Of a stretch of 64,000 nt of DNA, positions 26,457 through 35,914 are shown piece by piece. The stretch is from Bacteroidales bacterium. GTDB taxonomy: Bacteria > Bacteroidota > Bacteroidia > Bacteroidales > F082. The stretch covers positions 1 through 64,000 of the forward strand of contig JASBYY010000009.1 in NCBI GenBank assembly GCA_029983675.1, read 5' to 3'. Positions within the stretch are counted from its first letter, which is position 1. Each line of letters opens with the position of its first letter. A model generated the notes under the pieces. That model searched no databases and was not told the origin of the DNA. It saw nothing but the letters and a program-made list of their open reading frames with translations. Made by a program: the position numbers and the translations under genes.

Positions 26457-26464
26457 CAAAGATA
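26457..26464 (-). promoter_or_regulatory. Promoter -7 box for recQ
   Basis: TATCTTTG on the minus strand, 17 bases upstream of the recQ ATG. Confidence 0.65.
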
Positions 26465-26557
26465 GTTTTTTTCGTCTAAATCCCAATACTGCCTGAGCTT
26501 GTTTCCCTTGCCAATTCAAAAAAAACCAGAAGGAATATTCATTACCCAATAATTGAC

Positions 26558-26565
26558 TATTTTTG
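26558..26565 (+). promoter_or_regulatory. Promoter -7 box for the small His-rich gene and TonB receptor
   Basis: TATTTTTG, about 117 bases before the ATG at 26683, giving a leader of about 110 nt in which no known riboswitch was recognised. Confidence 0.55.
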
Positions 26566-26682
26566 CGCCCTTGGAAAAAGCATTACCAATGGTAAGAGTA
26601 AACCGTTTTTACTGCTACTGCAAAACCGATTAGCCGCATGTTATCGCTCCACCTATAGGCTCAAGGCATTATCCAACATCTA

Positions 26683-26985
26683 ATGGTTAAAAAGACAAGG
26701 CGCATATTATCATGGTTTCTACTGCTTACATTTGTAAGTTTGTGGATGCTGAAATCGGAACATCATCACGAGGCTTCCGAACACATCCATGACAAGAGTG
26801 TCGTCACTCTGAGCGAAAAATGCGAGGTATGCAGCTATGAGTTCAAAACGCTCTCCTTCGGAATCGACCCGTTGGATTTATCCCAGGAAATCACAGAATG
26901 TCCCTACATTATCCATAAATATTCAGCTGATTATCAATCTCCAGAAGGGTGCCAGACCCATCTGCGCGCCCCTCCTATGGCATGA
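26683..26985 (+). CDS. Small exported His/Cys-rich protein, probable metal-handling partner of TonB receptor
   Basis: A 100-aa protein with an N-terminal hydrophobic segment (about 8-23) acting as signal or anchor. It is followed by a histidine cluster (His27-29, His34, His36) and a CEVC motif (Cys47, Cys50), with further Cys near the end. This composition suggests metal binding in the periplasm. It precedes a TonB-dependent receptor by 56 bases on the same strand; comparable small His-containing proteins are often found ahead of such receptors in Bacteroidota. No family name is claimed. Confidence 0.7.
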   Translation: MVKKTRRILSWFLLLTFVSLWMLKSEHHHEASEHIHDKSVVTLSEKCEVCSYEFKTLSFGIDPLDLSQEITECPYIIHKYSADYQSPEGCQTHLRAPPMA

Positions 26986-27041
26986 TTTTGACAAAAGGAA
27001 GACTCTCTTGAATATTTAATCACTTTTATTTTTAATCCAAT

Positions 27042-29261
27042 ATGAAAAAAGCATTTTTTATTTTTTTCATGGTATGTTTATGTCATGCCATGAAAGCTCA
27101 GAATATCATTACAGGAAAAGTTTTGGGACAGGATCAACGACCCCTGTCAGGTGCAACTGTTTACATTCACGAACTGAATAAAGGAACGGCGACAGATGCG
27201 GAAGGCCGTTACCGGCTGAATAATTTGCCAAAAGGACAAATCAAGGTTCAGTTTTCGCATGTCGGTTACAACAGTAACATCAAGACCTTACAATTAATGG
27301 GGGTCCCCCAAACCATAGACGTCACGTTGCTTCCGGCCAATGTGGGCATGGACGAAGTCGTTGTAACATCAGGCTACCACAGTGACCAGCGACGAAACGC
27401 AGTGAAAATCGACGTTCTGTCACTCGATGCGACAAAAGGAATGACATCGCCGAATCTTATGGAAAAAATCTGTTCAGTGCCTGGCGTGGACATGATTTCA
27501 AAAGGCAGTGGCGTGACAAAACCCGTCATACGCGGGCTTTCGATGAACGATGTCCTTGTGCTGAACAATGGCGTGAGGCACGAGAACTATCAGTATTCCG
27601 ACCATCATCCTCTTGGCATCAGCGAATATGGTGTTGAAAAAGTGGAAATTGTCAAAGGTCCCGTGTCGTTATTGTACGGATCGGATGCCATAGGCGGTGT
27701 CATTAACTTTGTTCAGGAGAAACCTGCCCCTATCGGCAGCATCACCGGAGATTACAATGTGGGCCTATTCTCGAACACACGGGGTATGACCAACAATTTA
27801 GGCATTAAGGGAGCTTCCGGAAAGTTTTTTGGCGGCATCCGTGCAGGACACTCCACCCATGCCGATTTCCGTCAAGGAGGTGGAGCTTTTGCCCCCAACA
27901 CGCGATTCAATGAATGGTCGGTGAAAGGCAACGCCGGATACACCGGAAAAAAACTTTATTCCCGTTTGTCTTATGAATACGGCAGTCAAAAGTTAGGTTT
28001 GGCAGAAGAAGAAGCCTTTGACCTGGTGAAAGCCGGCGAACGAAAAAATAGTGTATTTTACCAACGGTTTAACTCCCATTTGCTTTCCTCACAAAACCGG
28101 CTGTTCCTCGGAAAATACAAAATGGAAGTAAACGCTGCCTACCAGAGCACCGATCTTGCACATGTTGAGGATGAGAACGAAGTGGAGATTGAAATGCGCC
28201 TCGCCACCTTGACCTACGAGGCAAAGCTCTTCATGATCCCCAATGACAAATCGGAATATGTGGTGGGGTTTCAAGGTTTCAATCAGAAAAACCTGAACCT
28301 AAACGGCCGTCCCGTCAAACTGCTGCCCAATGCCACCGTGGGCAACCAAGCCGCCTTCGCCTTGTTGCAGCATGAGTTTTTCGAAAGCCTCAGGTTACAA
28401 GCCGGTGTTCGATATGACTTCGGACAGATTGTTTCAGAATCCATCGCGGCTTCCGATGAAAGCTCGTACCGGCCCTGTATCAGTAAGCATCACGGCAGTC
28501 TCAACGGTTCCATAGGAGGCACCTATACCCTGAACCGTTTTGTGTTCCGCGCCAATTTTGCCACTGCATATCGAAGCCCCAATCTGGCCGAACTGACATC
28601 TGACGGACTGCACGAGTTACGGTATGAAAAAGGCGATGCGAATCTGCTGCCCGAAAAATCGCGCGAAACCGACGCTGGCATCCGTTACCACAGCCCCAAC
28701 GTAACACTGAATATTGCTGCTTTCTACAACAAAGTGAACAACTACATTTTTATCGCCCCCACCGGTGATACCACAAATGCAGGTGTGAACATTTATCAAT
28801 ACCGACAGGTCCATTCCATTTTGTTTGGCGGTGAGGCAGGGTTGCAAATCCATCCCGCCACTATGAAATGGCTGCAACTCGAATCCACCTACGCCGGTGT
28901 GGTCGGCAAACAAGAAAACGGGAAACATCTCCCATTCGTGCCGGCTCAAAAGCTGTCCCTTGCACTGAAACTGACCAAAGAAAAAATGGCTTTCCTTGAG
29001 GATTCTTATTTTTCGGCACGCATGACAAAGGTTTTCGACCAAAACAAAATCGCTCATGATGAAACAGCCACTAAAGGTTATTTGTTAGTAGATTTGAGCA
29101 CAGGAACCTCCTTGCGATTCGGGAAACAATCCCTACAAATGGAGTTAGGTGTCAAGAACCTTTTCGATGTAAAATACATCGACCACCTTTCCACTTTGAA
29201 AGAAGCTGCGTTGCTCAATCCCGGCAGAAATGTGACCCTAAGTCTAAAAGTCCCTTTCTAA
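27042..29261 (+). CDS. TonB-dependent outer-membrane receptor
   Basis: A 739-aa receptor. Signal peptide about 1-19, a carboxypeptidase-regulatory-like domain (about 22-107; ITGKVLGQDQRPLSGATVYI), a plug (about 120-225; VIRGLSMNDVLVLNNG and EKVEIVKGPVSLLYGSDAIGG) and a 22-strand barrel ending in the canonical terminal Phe (LSLKVPF). The plug segment HENYQYSDHHPLG contains several His residues. With the upstream His/Cys-rich protein this favours a metal or metallophore ligand rather than a glycan; no SusD-like partner is present. The ligand remains inferred. Confidence 0.92.
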   Translation: MKKAFFIFFMVCLCHAMKAQNIITGKVLGQDQRPLSGATVYIHELNKGTATDAEGRYRLNNLPKGQIKVQFSHVGYNSNIKTLQLMGVPQTIDVTLLPANVGMDEVVVTSGYHSDQRRNAVKIDVLSLDATKGMTSPNLMEKICSVPGVDMISKGSGVTKPVIRGLSMNDVLVLNNGVRHENYQYSDHHPLGISEYGVEKVEIVKGPVSLLYGSDAIGGVINFVQEKPAPIGSITGDYNVGLFSNTRGMTNNLGIKGASGKFFGGIRAGHSTHADFRQGGGAFAPNTRFNEWSVKGNAGYTGKKLYSRLSYEYGSQKLGLAEEEAFDLVKAGERKNSVFYQRFNSHLLSSQNRLFLGKYKMEVNAAYQSTDLAHVEDENEVEIEMRLATLTYEAKLFMIPNDKSEYVVGFQGFNQKNLNLNGRPVKLLPNATVGNQAAFALLQHEFFESLRLQAGVRYDFGQIVSESIAASDESSYRPCISKHHGSLNGSIGGTYTLNRFVFRANFATAYRSPNLAELTSDGLHELRYEKGDANLLPEKSRETDAGIRYHSPNVTLNIAAFYNKVNNYIFIAPTGDTTNAGVNIYQYRQVHSILFGGEAGLQIHPATMKWLQLESTYAGVVGKQENGKHLPFVPAQKLSLALKLTKEKMAFLEDSYFSARMTKVFDQNKIAHDETATKGYLLVDLSTGTSLRFGKQSLQMELGVKNLFDVKYIDHLSTLKEAALLNPGRNVTLSLKVPF

Positions 29262-29335
29262 CCCATGTTTCATAGGCGGACACCGCATGAGATGACACTT
29301 TGGTGCGGACCGAACAGATAGAAGCGCCTGCAGAT

Positions 29336-29371
29336 AACGAGACCGACAGATACGCCGGTCTCGTTTTTTTT
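29336..29371 (+). terminator. Terminator after TonB receptor
   Basis: Stem AACGAGACCG / CGGTCTCGTT (29336-29345, 29356-29365) with 10-base loop and a run of Ts to 29371. Confidence 0.9.
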
Positions 29372-29505
29372 CAGCTACAAATCGTCATTATAAAAGTTAC
29401 CCAATAGCAACGGCACTACCCCACAAAGTGTGTCCCCAAAAAACAGTACAATGTCAAAAAGAATACCAATCAACAAACTTCTTTCCTTCTTACTTATTAA
29501 TTGTG

Positions 29506-29513
29506 TATTTTTG
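29506..29513 (+). promoter_or_regulatory. Promoter -7 box for the antiporter gene
   Basis: TATTTTTG, 38 bases before the ATG at 29552. Confidence 0.6.
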
Positions 29514-29551
29514 CATGATTTTAGAAACCGGTTTCATCAAATCGAGACAGT

Positions 29552-31144
29552 ATGTTTGACTTATTGCTTCCTGTAACCGACAGCTTTCACACTGTAAGCA
29601 GCATCTTGCTTCCCATAGCCGACACACTCCACACTGTAAGCGACACCTTGCGCACAGTGAGTGATACCATCGTGCAACCGGAAATTGCCGAACAAGTGAC
29701 GCAATCCACCTCCTCTTCATCAGGGAGAACCGGTCTCACCATCGCCATTCTTGGCCTGTTGATTTTCGCCGCCCATCTGTTTTCGGAGATTTTCAGCCGC
29801 AAACGCGTCCCCGATGTCTTATTGCTAATGATAATCGGTTTGGTTATCGGGCCCATATTCCACTGGGTCAAGCCGTCATCTTTCGGTGCCGTAGGCAGTA
29901 TCTTTTCTGCCATCACCCTCGTAGTCATCCTTTTTGAAAGCGGCACACAACTCGGATTCGAGTCACTGGTAAAATCGCTCAGAGGAACAATACGGCTCAC
30001 CGTGACAAATTTTTTCACCACAATGGTCGTTGTCGGCATTTTGGGCTGGCTGGTATTGAAATTAGATCCCCTCACGAGTTTTATGCTGGGTTCCATCATC
30101 GGCGGCACCTCTTCTGCCGTAGTTATCCCCATGATAAAACAACTGAAAATCAGTGAGAAAGGCGGAACCATTCTAATTCTTGAGTCGGCATTTGGCAGCG
30201 TGCTTTGTATTGTTTTCGCCTTGGCTTTGTTGCAAGCTGTACAAATCGGCAAATTGAATTTCGGCATCATTTTCGGTCAGATTTTCTCTTCTTTCGTGCT
30301 GACCACTTTAATCGGTTTGCTGGCCGCTGTTTTCTGGTCGTACATTCTCGACAAAATGCGGCATGTCAAAAACTCCATCCTGACGACACCTGCTTTTGTC
30401 TTCATCATCTACGGTCTCAACGAATTCCTAGGTTTCAGCGGCGCCATTGCCGCGTTGGCCTTCGGCATTGGCTTGGCCAACATCGAAAGCATATACGACG
30501 GCTTGCTTAACCGCCTATTCAAGAGCCGTCCTGCAAAACTCAACCCGACCGAAAAACTGCTATTCAGCGAGGTCTCGTTTTTGCTCAAAACGTTTTTCTT
30601 CGTTTACATTGGCATTTCTATCCGCCTCGACCATTACAAGCCCATCCTCATCGGACTTGTGCTTACCATTGTACTATTTGCATTAAGAATACTTATCGTG
30701 CGTTTCGCCATTCCAAAACGAAAAGAGGCATTGCCCGCCCATGACATGGTCTATATGGCGACCATGCTTCCCAAAGGTCTTGCCGCCGCCGTGCTTGCTA
30801 CCATACCTGCCCAAACCGGTATTCCTGGAGGAGAAAACATTCAAAACATCGTATTTGCCGTCATTTTATTCACTACTATTTTCACATCGGTTTTGGTTCC
30901 CGTCATCGAAGGGAAAAACTTCATCAGCCGCATATACTTGTATATTTTCTGCAGCAAATCCGGCGCCATTGAAACAAGTACCAATGCTGAATCCGAACAA
31001 GAAATTCCGTCTTCGAAAAAATGGAAAAAATGGGGAAAACTGCAATTTGAACAGGAAGAAAAGGAAAAACAAGCCTTCGACTCAGAAATTGTTGCCGAAA
31101 GCATGGAGGACAATGTCGATAATGAAAGAGACAAGACGCAATAA
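29552..31144 (+). CDS. Cation:proton antiporter (monovalent, CPA family)
   Basis: A 530-aa transporter with about 12 membrane helices from residue 60 to 440 (ILGLLIFAAHLFSEI, VPDVLLLMIIGLVIGPIF, SFMLGSIIGGTSSAVVIPM, GFSGAIAALAFGIGLAN). It belongs to the Na+/H+ exchanger superfamily and likely controls ion or pH balance. Odd features are an N-terminal soluble stretch (1-55) built of short repeats (FHTVSS, LHTVSD, LRTVSD) and a highly charged C-terminal tail of about 80 residues (KKWKKWGKLQFEQEEKEKQ). Monocistronic. Substrate ion cannot be read from sequence. Confidence 0.88.
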   Translation: MFDLLLPVTDSFHTVSSILLPIADTLHTVSDTLRTVSDTIVQPEIAEQVTQSTSSSSGRTGLTIAILGLLIFAAHLFSEIFSRKRVPDVLLLMIIGLVIGPIFHWVKPSSFGAVGSIFSAITLVVILFESGTQLGFESLVKSLRGTIRLTVTNFFTTMVVVGILGWLVLKLDPLTSFMLGSIIGGTSSAVVIPMIKQLKISEKGGTILILESAFGSVLCIVFALALLQAVQIGKLNFGIIFGQIFSSFVLTTLIGLLAAVFWSYILDKMRHVKNSILTTPAFVFIIYGLNEFLGFSGAIAALAFGIGLANIESIYDGLLNRLFKSRPAKLNPTEKLLFSEVSFLLKTFFFVYIGISIRLDHYKPILIGLVLTIVLFALRILIVRFAIPKRKEALPAHDMVYMATMLPKGLAAAVLATIPAQTGIPGGENIQNIVFAVILFTTIFTSVLVPVIEGKNFISRIYLYIFCSKSGAIETSTNAESEQEIPSSKKWKKWGKLQFEQEEKEKQAFDSEIVAESMEDNVDNERDKTQ

Positions 31145-31220
31145 CGCATTGATAACATGTTATTTATAAAATTACCAATAAAAAAGACGACAAAAATAAT
31201 AAGAATGTCAGGCTTTTTAG

Positions 31221-31250
31221 TTGCCATATCAAAAAAATTGAGTAATTTTG
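31221..31250 (+). promoter_or_regulatory. rpsO promoter (-33 and -7)
   Basis: TTG at 31221-31223 and TAATTTTG at 31243-31250, with 19 bp between: a close match to the Bacteroidota consensus. The leader is about 40 nt. Confidence 0.78.
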
Positions 31251-31295
31251 CAGCTTAAATTAAGGAAAAAGTAAGAAGATAAAAGTTTAAAAGTT

Positions 31296-31565
31296 ATGTA
31301 TTTAACTGCAGAGAAAAAATCTGAGATTTTCACACAATTTGGTAAGAATGCTGCCGATACTGGTTCAGCAGAAGGTCAGATTGCTTTGTTCACATTCAGA
31401 ATCAAGCATTTGACCGAACAGACAAAAGAGCACACCAAAGACTTGGCGGCAAAGCGTTCGCTGGTTCGTTTGGTGGGTAAACGTAGAAAGCTCCTCGATT
31501 ATCTGAAGAGAACGGACATTGAAAGATACCGCGCCATCATCAAGGAACTGGGTATCAGAAAATAA
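31296..31565 (+). CDS. rpsO: 30S ribosomal protein S15
   Basis: An 89-aa protein with the S15 pattern TGSAEGQIALFTFRIKHLTEQ and RSLVRLVGKRRKLLDYLKR. Binds 16S rRNA and bridges the subunits. It is upstream of pnp, the classical rpsO-pnp order, but separated by a terminator and a 238-bp gap. Confidence 0.97.
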   Translation: MYLTAEKKSEIFTQFGKNAADTGSAEGQIALFTFRIKHLTEQTKEHTKDLAAKRSLVRLVGKRRKLLDYLKRTDIERYRAIIKELGIRK

Positions 31566-31592
31566 TTCCCGCTTTGCCCGTGCGGGATAAGC

Positions 31593-31623
31593 AAAAAAGG
31601 CAATTTTGAGATTGCCTTTTTTT
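31593..31623 (+). terminator. Terminator after rpsO
   Basis: A 12-bp stem AAAAAAGGCAAT / ATTGCCTTTTTT with a 6-base loop and T-run. A small CCCGC/GCGGG hairpin precedes it. Confidence 0.9.
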
Positions 31624-31803
31624 CTATTTATGTATCCCTCGGTTTGACAGCCTAGAAAACGCACTTACAAGTTAAGAAGTTAGCAGGGAGAAAAAACTTT
31701 CAGCAAAAAGAGCCCCCCTATCTTCGAACTTGATTGACCAGAAACGGGTTTTGAAAACTAAACAATCATCACTAAACACTCTCACACCATAACAAATCAC
31801 ATC

Positions 31804-34038
31804 ATGGGTCCTGAAGGAATCACACAACTCATAAATATGCCCAATGGGCTGGAAATCAGCATTAATACAGGCAGATTAGCAAAACAAGCCGATGGTTCTG
31901 CAGTGGTACGCTGCGGCAACACCGTGCTCATGGCTACTGTCGTTTCGGCCAAGGAAGCAGCTCCTGAAACCGATTTTCTGCCCTTATCGGTGGATTACAG
32001 AGAAAAATACTACGCCACAGGAAAATTCCCAGGCGGTTTCTTTAAGCGCGAAGCCAAGCCCTCCGACTACGAGATCCTTATTTCTCGCTTGATCGACCGT
32101 GCGTTGCGCCCGCTTTTCCCCGACGACTACCACGCTGAAACACAAGTCCAAGTGACTTTGCTTTCGGGTGACAAGAACTTCCCGCCTGATGCACTGGCAG
32201 CCTTGGCCGCCTCGTCAGCCATCAGTGTTTCCGACATTCCGTTCCACGGTCCTATCTCGGAAGTGCGTGTCGCCCTCATCGATGACGAATACGTCATCAA
32301 TCCTACCTTTGAGCAGATGGAAAACGCCCGCCTCGAACTTATGGTGGCAGCTTCCATGAAAGACATCTGCATGGTGGAAGGCGAATGCAAGGAAGTAACC
32401 GAAGAACAGATGCTTAACGCATTGAAAGCCGCTCACGAAGCCATCAAAGTACAATGTCAGGCACAAATGGAGCTGGCCGAAAAAGTCAACAACCCGAAAC
32501 GCGAGTACTGCCACGAAGTCAATGACGAGACCCTGCGTACCGAGTTGGCTGAGGCTTGTTACAAACCCTGCTATGACTTTGCTCTGACCGGAACCGCCAA
32601 CAAACACGAACGTGAAGCTGCCTTCCAAGCCATTCTTGACAACTATTTGACAAAATACACCGAAGAAGAACTTGAAACATTGGCACCCTTAGCCAAGCGC
32701 TATTTCCACGATGTGGAACGCAAAGCCGTTCGTGATGCCATCCTTATCGAGCGCAAACGCCTTGACGGACGCCAACTCAACGAAGTACGCCCCATTTGGA
32801 CCGAAGTCGATTTGCTACCCTCGGTACACGGCTCGGCCATCTTCACACGTGGAGAAACACAAGCGTTGGTGACGGTCACTTTGGGCACCAAACTCGATGA
32901 GCAAACTATTGATGGCACTGTGGTGGAAGGCGCCAACAATTTCATCCTGCACTACAACTTCCCCGGTTTCGCCACTGGAGAAGCCAAACCACAACGCAGT
33001 GTCAGCCGCCGCGAAGTCGGTCATGGCAACCTTGCCGAAAGAGCTTTGAAATCAATGGTTCCGCATGACGAAACCATGCCCTATACCGTGCGTATCGTGT
33101 CGGATATTCTCGAATCGAACGGATCTTCTTCGATGGCTTCGGTATGTGGCGGTTGCTTAGCTCTGATGGATGCAGGTGTTCCGATCCGCAAACCCGTTGC
33201 CGGCGTGGCCATGGGTCTGATTACCGATACTGAAAATGGAAAATATGCCGTGCTCACAGATATTCTTGGCGATGAAGATCACCTTGGCGACATGGACTTC
33301 AAAGTCACCGGAACACGCGACGGCATTACCGCATGTCAGATGGATATCAAGGTGGACGGTCTGTCCTACGAAGTGCTGACCGAAGCTATGGAACAAGCAC
33401 GTCAAGGCCGCATCCACATCCTCGATGAAATGGCCAAGACCATCACCGAGCCGCGTAGCGACTATAAGGAAATTGTTCCTCGCATTGAAAAGATGCTGAT
33501 ACCCAAAGACTTCATTGGTGCCGTGATTGGACCTGGCGGAAAAGTCATCCAAGAGATGCAAAAAGAAACCAATACGGTCATTGTCATTACCGAAGACGAC
33601 AAATCCGGTATCGTTGAGATTTCATCGCAAAACAAAGCCGACATTGAGGCTTGCAAAGCGAGAATCAAAGCCATCATCTCCGTCCCCGAAGTGGGCGAAG
33701 TGTATGACGGCGTGGTAAGATCCATCATGGCATTCGGTGCCTTTGTGGAAATATTACCCGGCAAGGACGGTTTGCTTCACATTTCGGAAATCGCATGGGA
33801 ACGCTTAGAAACCATGGACGGCGTGCTGAAGGAAGGCGACCATATTCAGGTGAAACTCATCGAAGTCGATGAAAAGACCGGCAAGCTGCGCCTGTCGCGC
33901 AAAGCCCTCCTGCCCAAGCCGGAAGGCTACGTGGAACGGAAACCTGCCGGTGGCCAGCGCCGCCCAAGCGGCGACCGTCATGGAAATGGCGGAGGACACC
34001 ACGGCAACGGAAACCGTAATAACGGCAGAAGAAGCTGA
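31804..34038 (+). CDS. pnp: Polyribonucleotide nucleotidyltransferase (PNPase)
   Basis: A 744-aa phosphorolytic 3'-5' exoribonuclease. Two RNase PH domains (about 5-140 with [25 protein letters not shown]; 325-550 with [16 protein letters not shown] and [20 protein letters not shown]), a KH domain (about 575-635; [16 protein letters not shown]) and an S1 domain (about 640-715; [21 protein letters not shown]). The tail is Gly/His/Asn-rich ([16 protein letters not shown]), a low-complexity addition. The start at 31804 aligns in length with other Bacteroidota PNPases. Confidence 0.98.
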   Translation: MGPEGITQLINMPNGLEISINTGRLAKQADGSAVVRCGNTVLMATVVSAKEAAPETDFLPLSVDYREKYYATGKFPGGFFKREAKPSDYEILISRLIDRALRPLFPDDYHAETQVQVTLLSGDKNFPPDALAALAASSAISVSDIPFHGPISEVRVALIDDEYVINPTFEQMENARLELMVAASMKDICMVEGECKEVTEEQMLNALKAAHEAIKVQCQAQMELAEKVNNPKREYCHEVNDETLRTELAEACYKPCYDFALTGTANKHEREAAFQAILDNYLTKYTEEELETLAPLAKRYFHDVERKAVRDAILIERKRLDGRQLNEVRPIWTEVDLLPSVHGSAIFTRGETQALVTVTLGTKLDEQTIDGTVVEGANNFILHYNFPGFATGEAKPQRSVSRREVGHGNLAERALKSMVPHDETMPYTVRIVSDILESNGSSSMASVCGGCLALMDAGVPIRKPVAGVAMGLITDTENGKYAVLTDILGDEDHLGDMDFKVTGTRDGITACQMDIKVDGLSYEVLTEAMEQARQGRIHILDEMAKTITEPRSDYKEIVPRIEKMLIPKDFIGAVIGPGGKVIQEMQKETNTVIVITEDDKSGIVEISSQNKADIEACKARIKAIISVPEVGEVYDGVVRSIMAFGAFVEILPGKDGLLHISEIAWERLETMDGVLKEGDHIQVKLIEVDEKTGKLRLSRKALLPKPEGYVERKPAGGQRRPSGDRHGNGGGHHGNGNRNNGRRS

Positions 34039-34050
34039 TATGTTTTAGTT

Positions 34051-34105
34051 GGTAAGGAGTGGCGGCCTGCCTGGCAGTTCACCATCCTTTACCAGCCTTT
34101 TTGAC
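34051..34105 (+). terminator. Possible terminator after pnp
   Basis: Imperfect stem GGTAAGGA with TCCTTTACC, an inner TGCC/GGCA hairpin, then CTTTTT. Weaker than the other terminators here. Confidence 0.4.
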
Positions 34106-34162
34106 CTTTATCTATTGGGGAAAACAACACATTATTAACTATACGAGCAATTTTTACGTTCA

Positions 34163-35026
34163 ATGAGGCAGTTAAAGATCACGAAGCAGGTAACAAACAG
34201 AGAAACGGCTTCTCTGGACAAGTATCTGCAAGAAATTGGTAAAGTTGAGCTCATTACCGCTGAAGAAGAAGTGGAGTTGGCTCAACGTATCAAGCAAGGC
34301 GACAAGATTGCTTTGGAAAAATTGACCAAAGCCAACCTTCGTTTTGTAGTTTCCGTATCAAAACAGTATCAGAACCAAGGCCTTAGTCTTCCCGACTTAA
34401 TCAATGAAGGCAACTTGGGACTGATAAAAGCCGCACAACGTTTCGATGAAACAAGAGGTTTCAAATTCATTTCCTACGCCGTGTGGTGGATTCGTCAATC
34501 CATCCTTCAGGCTCTGGCTGAACAATCGCGTATTGTTCGTCTTCCTCTTAACAAGATCGGTTCCATCAACAAAATCAACAAAGCCTATGCTAAGCTAGAA
34601 CAAGAGTATGAGCGCGAACCCAATGCAGAGGAAATTGCCGAGTTGCTTGAAATCACCGAGTCGGAAGTGAAGGAGTCGATGAAAAATGCCGGGCGTCACA
34701 TTTCGATGGACGCACCTCTCGTTCAGGACGAAGACAACACCATGTACGACGTGCTGAAGAGCGAAGAGGCTCCTACCCCCGAAAGCCAACTCTTGTATGA
34801 ATCGTTACGCAAAGAAATAGATCGCGCCATCTCGTCGCTCACGCCCCGCGAGGCCGATGTCATCCGCCTTTTCTTCGGACTTAACGGCAGCCATCCGCTG
34901 ACCTTGGAAGAGATAGGCGAGAAATTCGACCTGACACGCGAACGCGTGCGACAAATCAAGGAAAAGGCCATACGCCGGTTGAAACACACCAGCCGAAGCA
35001 AAATCCTAAAGAGTTATCTCGGCTAA
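34163..35026 (+). CDS. rpoD: Primary RNA polymerase sigma factor (short Bacteroidota type)
   Basis: A 287-aa sigma-70 family factor, the typical short housekeeping sigma of Bacteroidota lacking the long region 1.1 and non-conserved insert. Region 1.2 is [12 protein letters not shown], region 2 [17 protein letters not shown] through [20 protein letters not shown], region 3 near [16 protein letters not shown], and region 4 with helix-turn-helix [21 protein letters not shown]. Recognises the TAnnTTTG -7 promoters seen throughout the window. The terminator directly downstream shows it is the end of its unit. Confidence 0.96.
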   Translation: MRQLKITKQVTNRETASLDKYLQEIGKVELITAEEEVELAQRIKQGDKIALEKLTKANLRFVVSVSKQYQNQGLSLPDLINEGNLGLIKAAQRFDETRGFKFISYAVWWIRQSILQALAEQSRIVRLPLNKIGSINKINKAYAKLEQEYEREPNAEEIAELLEITESEVKESMKNAGRHISMDAPLVQDEDNTMYDVLKSEEAPTPESQLLYESLRKEIDRAISSLTPREADVIRLFFGLNGSHPLTLEEIGEKFDLTRERVRQIKEKAIRRLKHTSRSKILKSYLG

Positions 35027-35045
35027 TTCTCTAATTCTTAAGAAA

Positions 35046-35073
35046 TGCCTTCCGTTATCGGGAGGCGTTTTTT
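35046..35073 (+). terminator. Terminator after sigma factor gene
   Basis: GCCTTCC (35047-35053) pairs with GGGAGGC (35060-35066) through one G-T pair, followed by six Ts. Confidence 0.85.
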
Positions 35074-35179
35074 ATTATTCTTGGGCGAGACGCAGAATGA
35101 CATCGAAAATAGTGCATGGAATGGCAATCAGAAATCAACAATCAATAAGAAACTATTCAGGAAATCCGACAAAAAATAT

Positions 35180-35187
35180 TAGTTTTG
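35180..35187 (+). promoter_or_regulatory. Promoter -7 box for rpe
   Basis: TAGTTTTG, 17 bases before the ATG at 35205. It supports that start over the upstream in-frame ATG at 35097. Confidence 0.65.
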
Positions 35188-35204
35188 CATCAAAATACAT
35201 TGTC

Positions 35205-35855
35205 ATGCAAAGACTCATTGCCCCTTCTCTGCTTTCTGCCGACTTCCTGCATTTGGGAGACGCTATCGAGATGATTAACCACAGCGAAGCCGACTGGTTT
35301 CATTGCGATGTGATGGACGGCAGGTTTGTCCCCAATATTTCATTCGGAATACCTGTTATTCAAGCAATAAAGAAAACAGCCCGCAAGCCCTTGGATGTGC
35401 ATCTGATGATTGTGGAGCCGGAAAAATATTTCGAGGCTTTTGCCAAGGCAGGCGCTGATATCATCACCTTTCATTACGAGGCGTGCACGCACATCCACCG
35501 CGCCGTACAGCAAATCAAAAGTCTTAGACTGAAAGCCGGTGTCGTGCTTAATCCGCACACTCCTGTAATGTTGCTCGACGACATTCTATCCGATCTCGAC
35601 CTTGTCTTGCTAATGTCGGTGAATCCAGGCTTCGGCGGACAAAAGTTTATCGAACGCTCCTATCAGAAAATAGGCAAGTTAAGTCAGATGATTACCGAGC
35701 AACACTCTTCCACACTGATAGAAGTGGATGGCGGGGTGACCACAGAAAATGCATCCGCTTTGTTTGAAGCCGGTGCCCACGTACTTGTTGCCGGCAATGC
35801 TGTCTTCAAGTCACCCGACCCGCAAGACACCATCAGCAAACTGAAACACGCTTAG
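35205..35855 (+). CDS. rpe: Ribulose-phosphate 3-epimerase
   Basis: A 216-aa TIM barrel interconverting ribulose 5-phosphate and xylulose 5-phosphate. The start at 35205 gives the family N-terminus (IAPSLLSADFLHLG). Metal/catalytic motifs are visible as HCDVMDGRFVPN, DVHLMI, MSVNPGFGGQ and EVDGGVTTENA. Its stop is 60 bases before the pepD start, and the two are probably co-transcribed. Confidence 0.96.
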   Translation: MQRLIAPSLLSADFLHLGDAIEMINHSEADWFHCDVMDGRFVPNISFGIPVIQAIKKTARKPLDVHLMIVEPEKYFEAFAKAGADIITFHYEACTHIHRAVQQIKSLRLKAGVVLNPHTPVMLLDDILSDLDLVLLMSVNPGFGGQKFIERSYQKIGKLSQMITEQHSSTLIEVDGGVTTENASALFEAGAHVLVAGNAVFKSPDPQDTISKLKHA

Positions 35856-35914
35856 TGACAACCTGTCTGTTTGTTGATTATCCGATAGAAAAACAACTAA
35901 ATAATTCTAATACA

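Noticed and set aside
28000..29261. TonB receptor as a SusC-type glycan importer
   Set aside because: Length (739 aa) is short for SusC, and no SusD-like gene follows.
29587..30270. 227-aa minus-strand frame opposite the antiporter
   Set aside because: Complement of the hydrophobic helices and N-terminal repeats; no supporting features.
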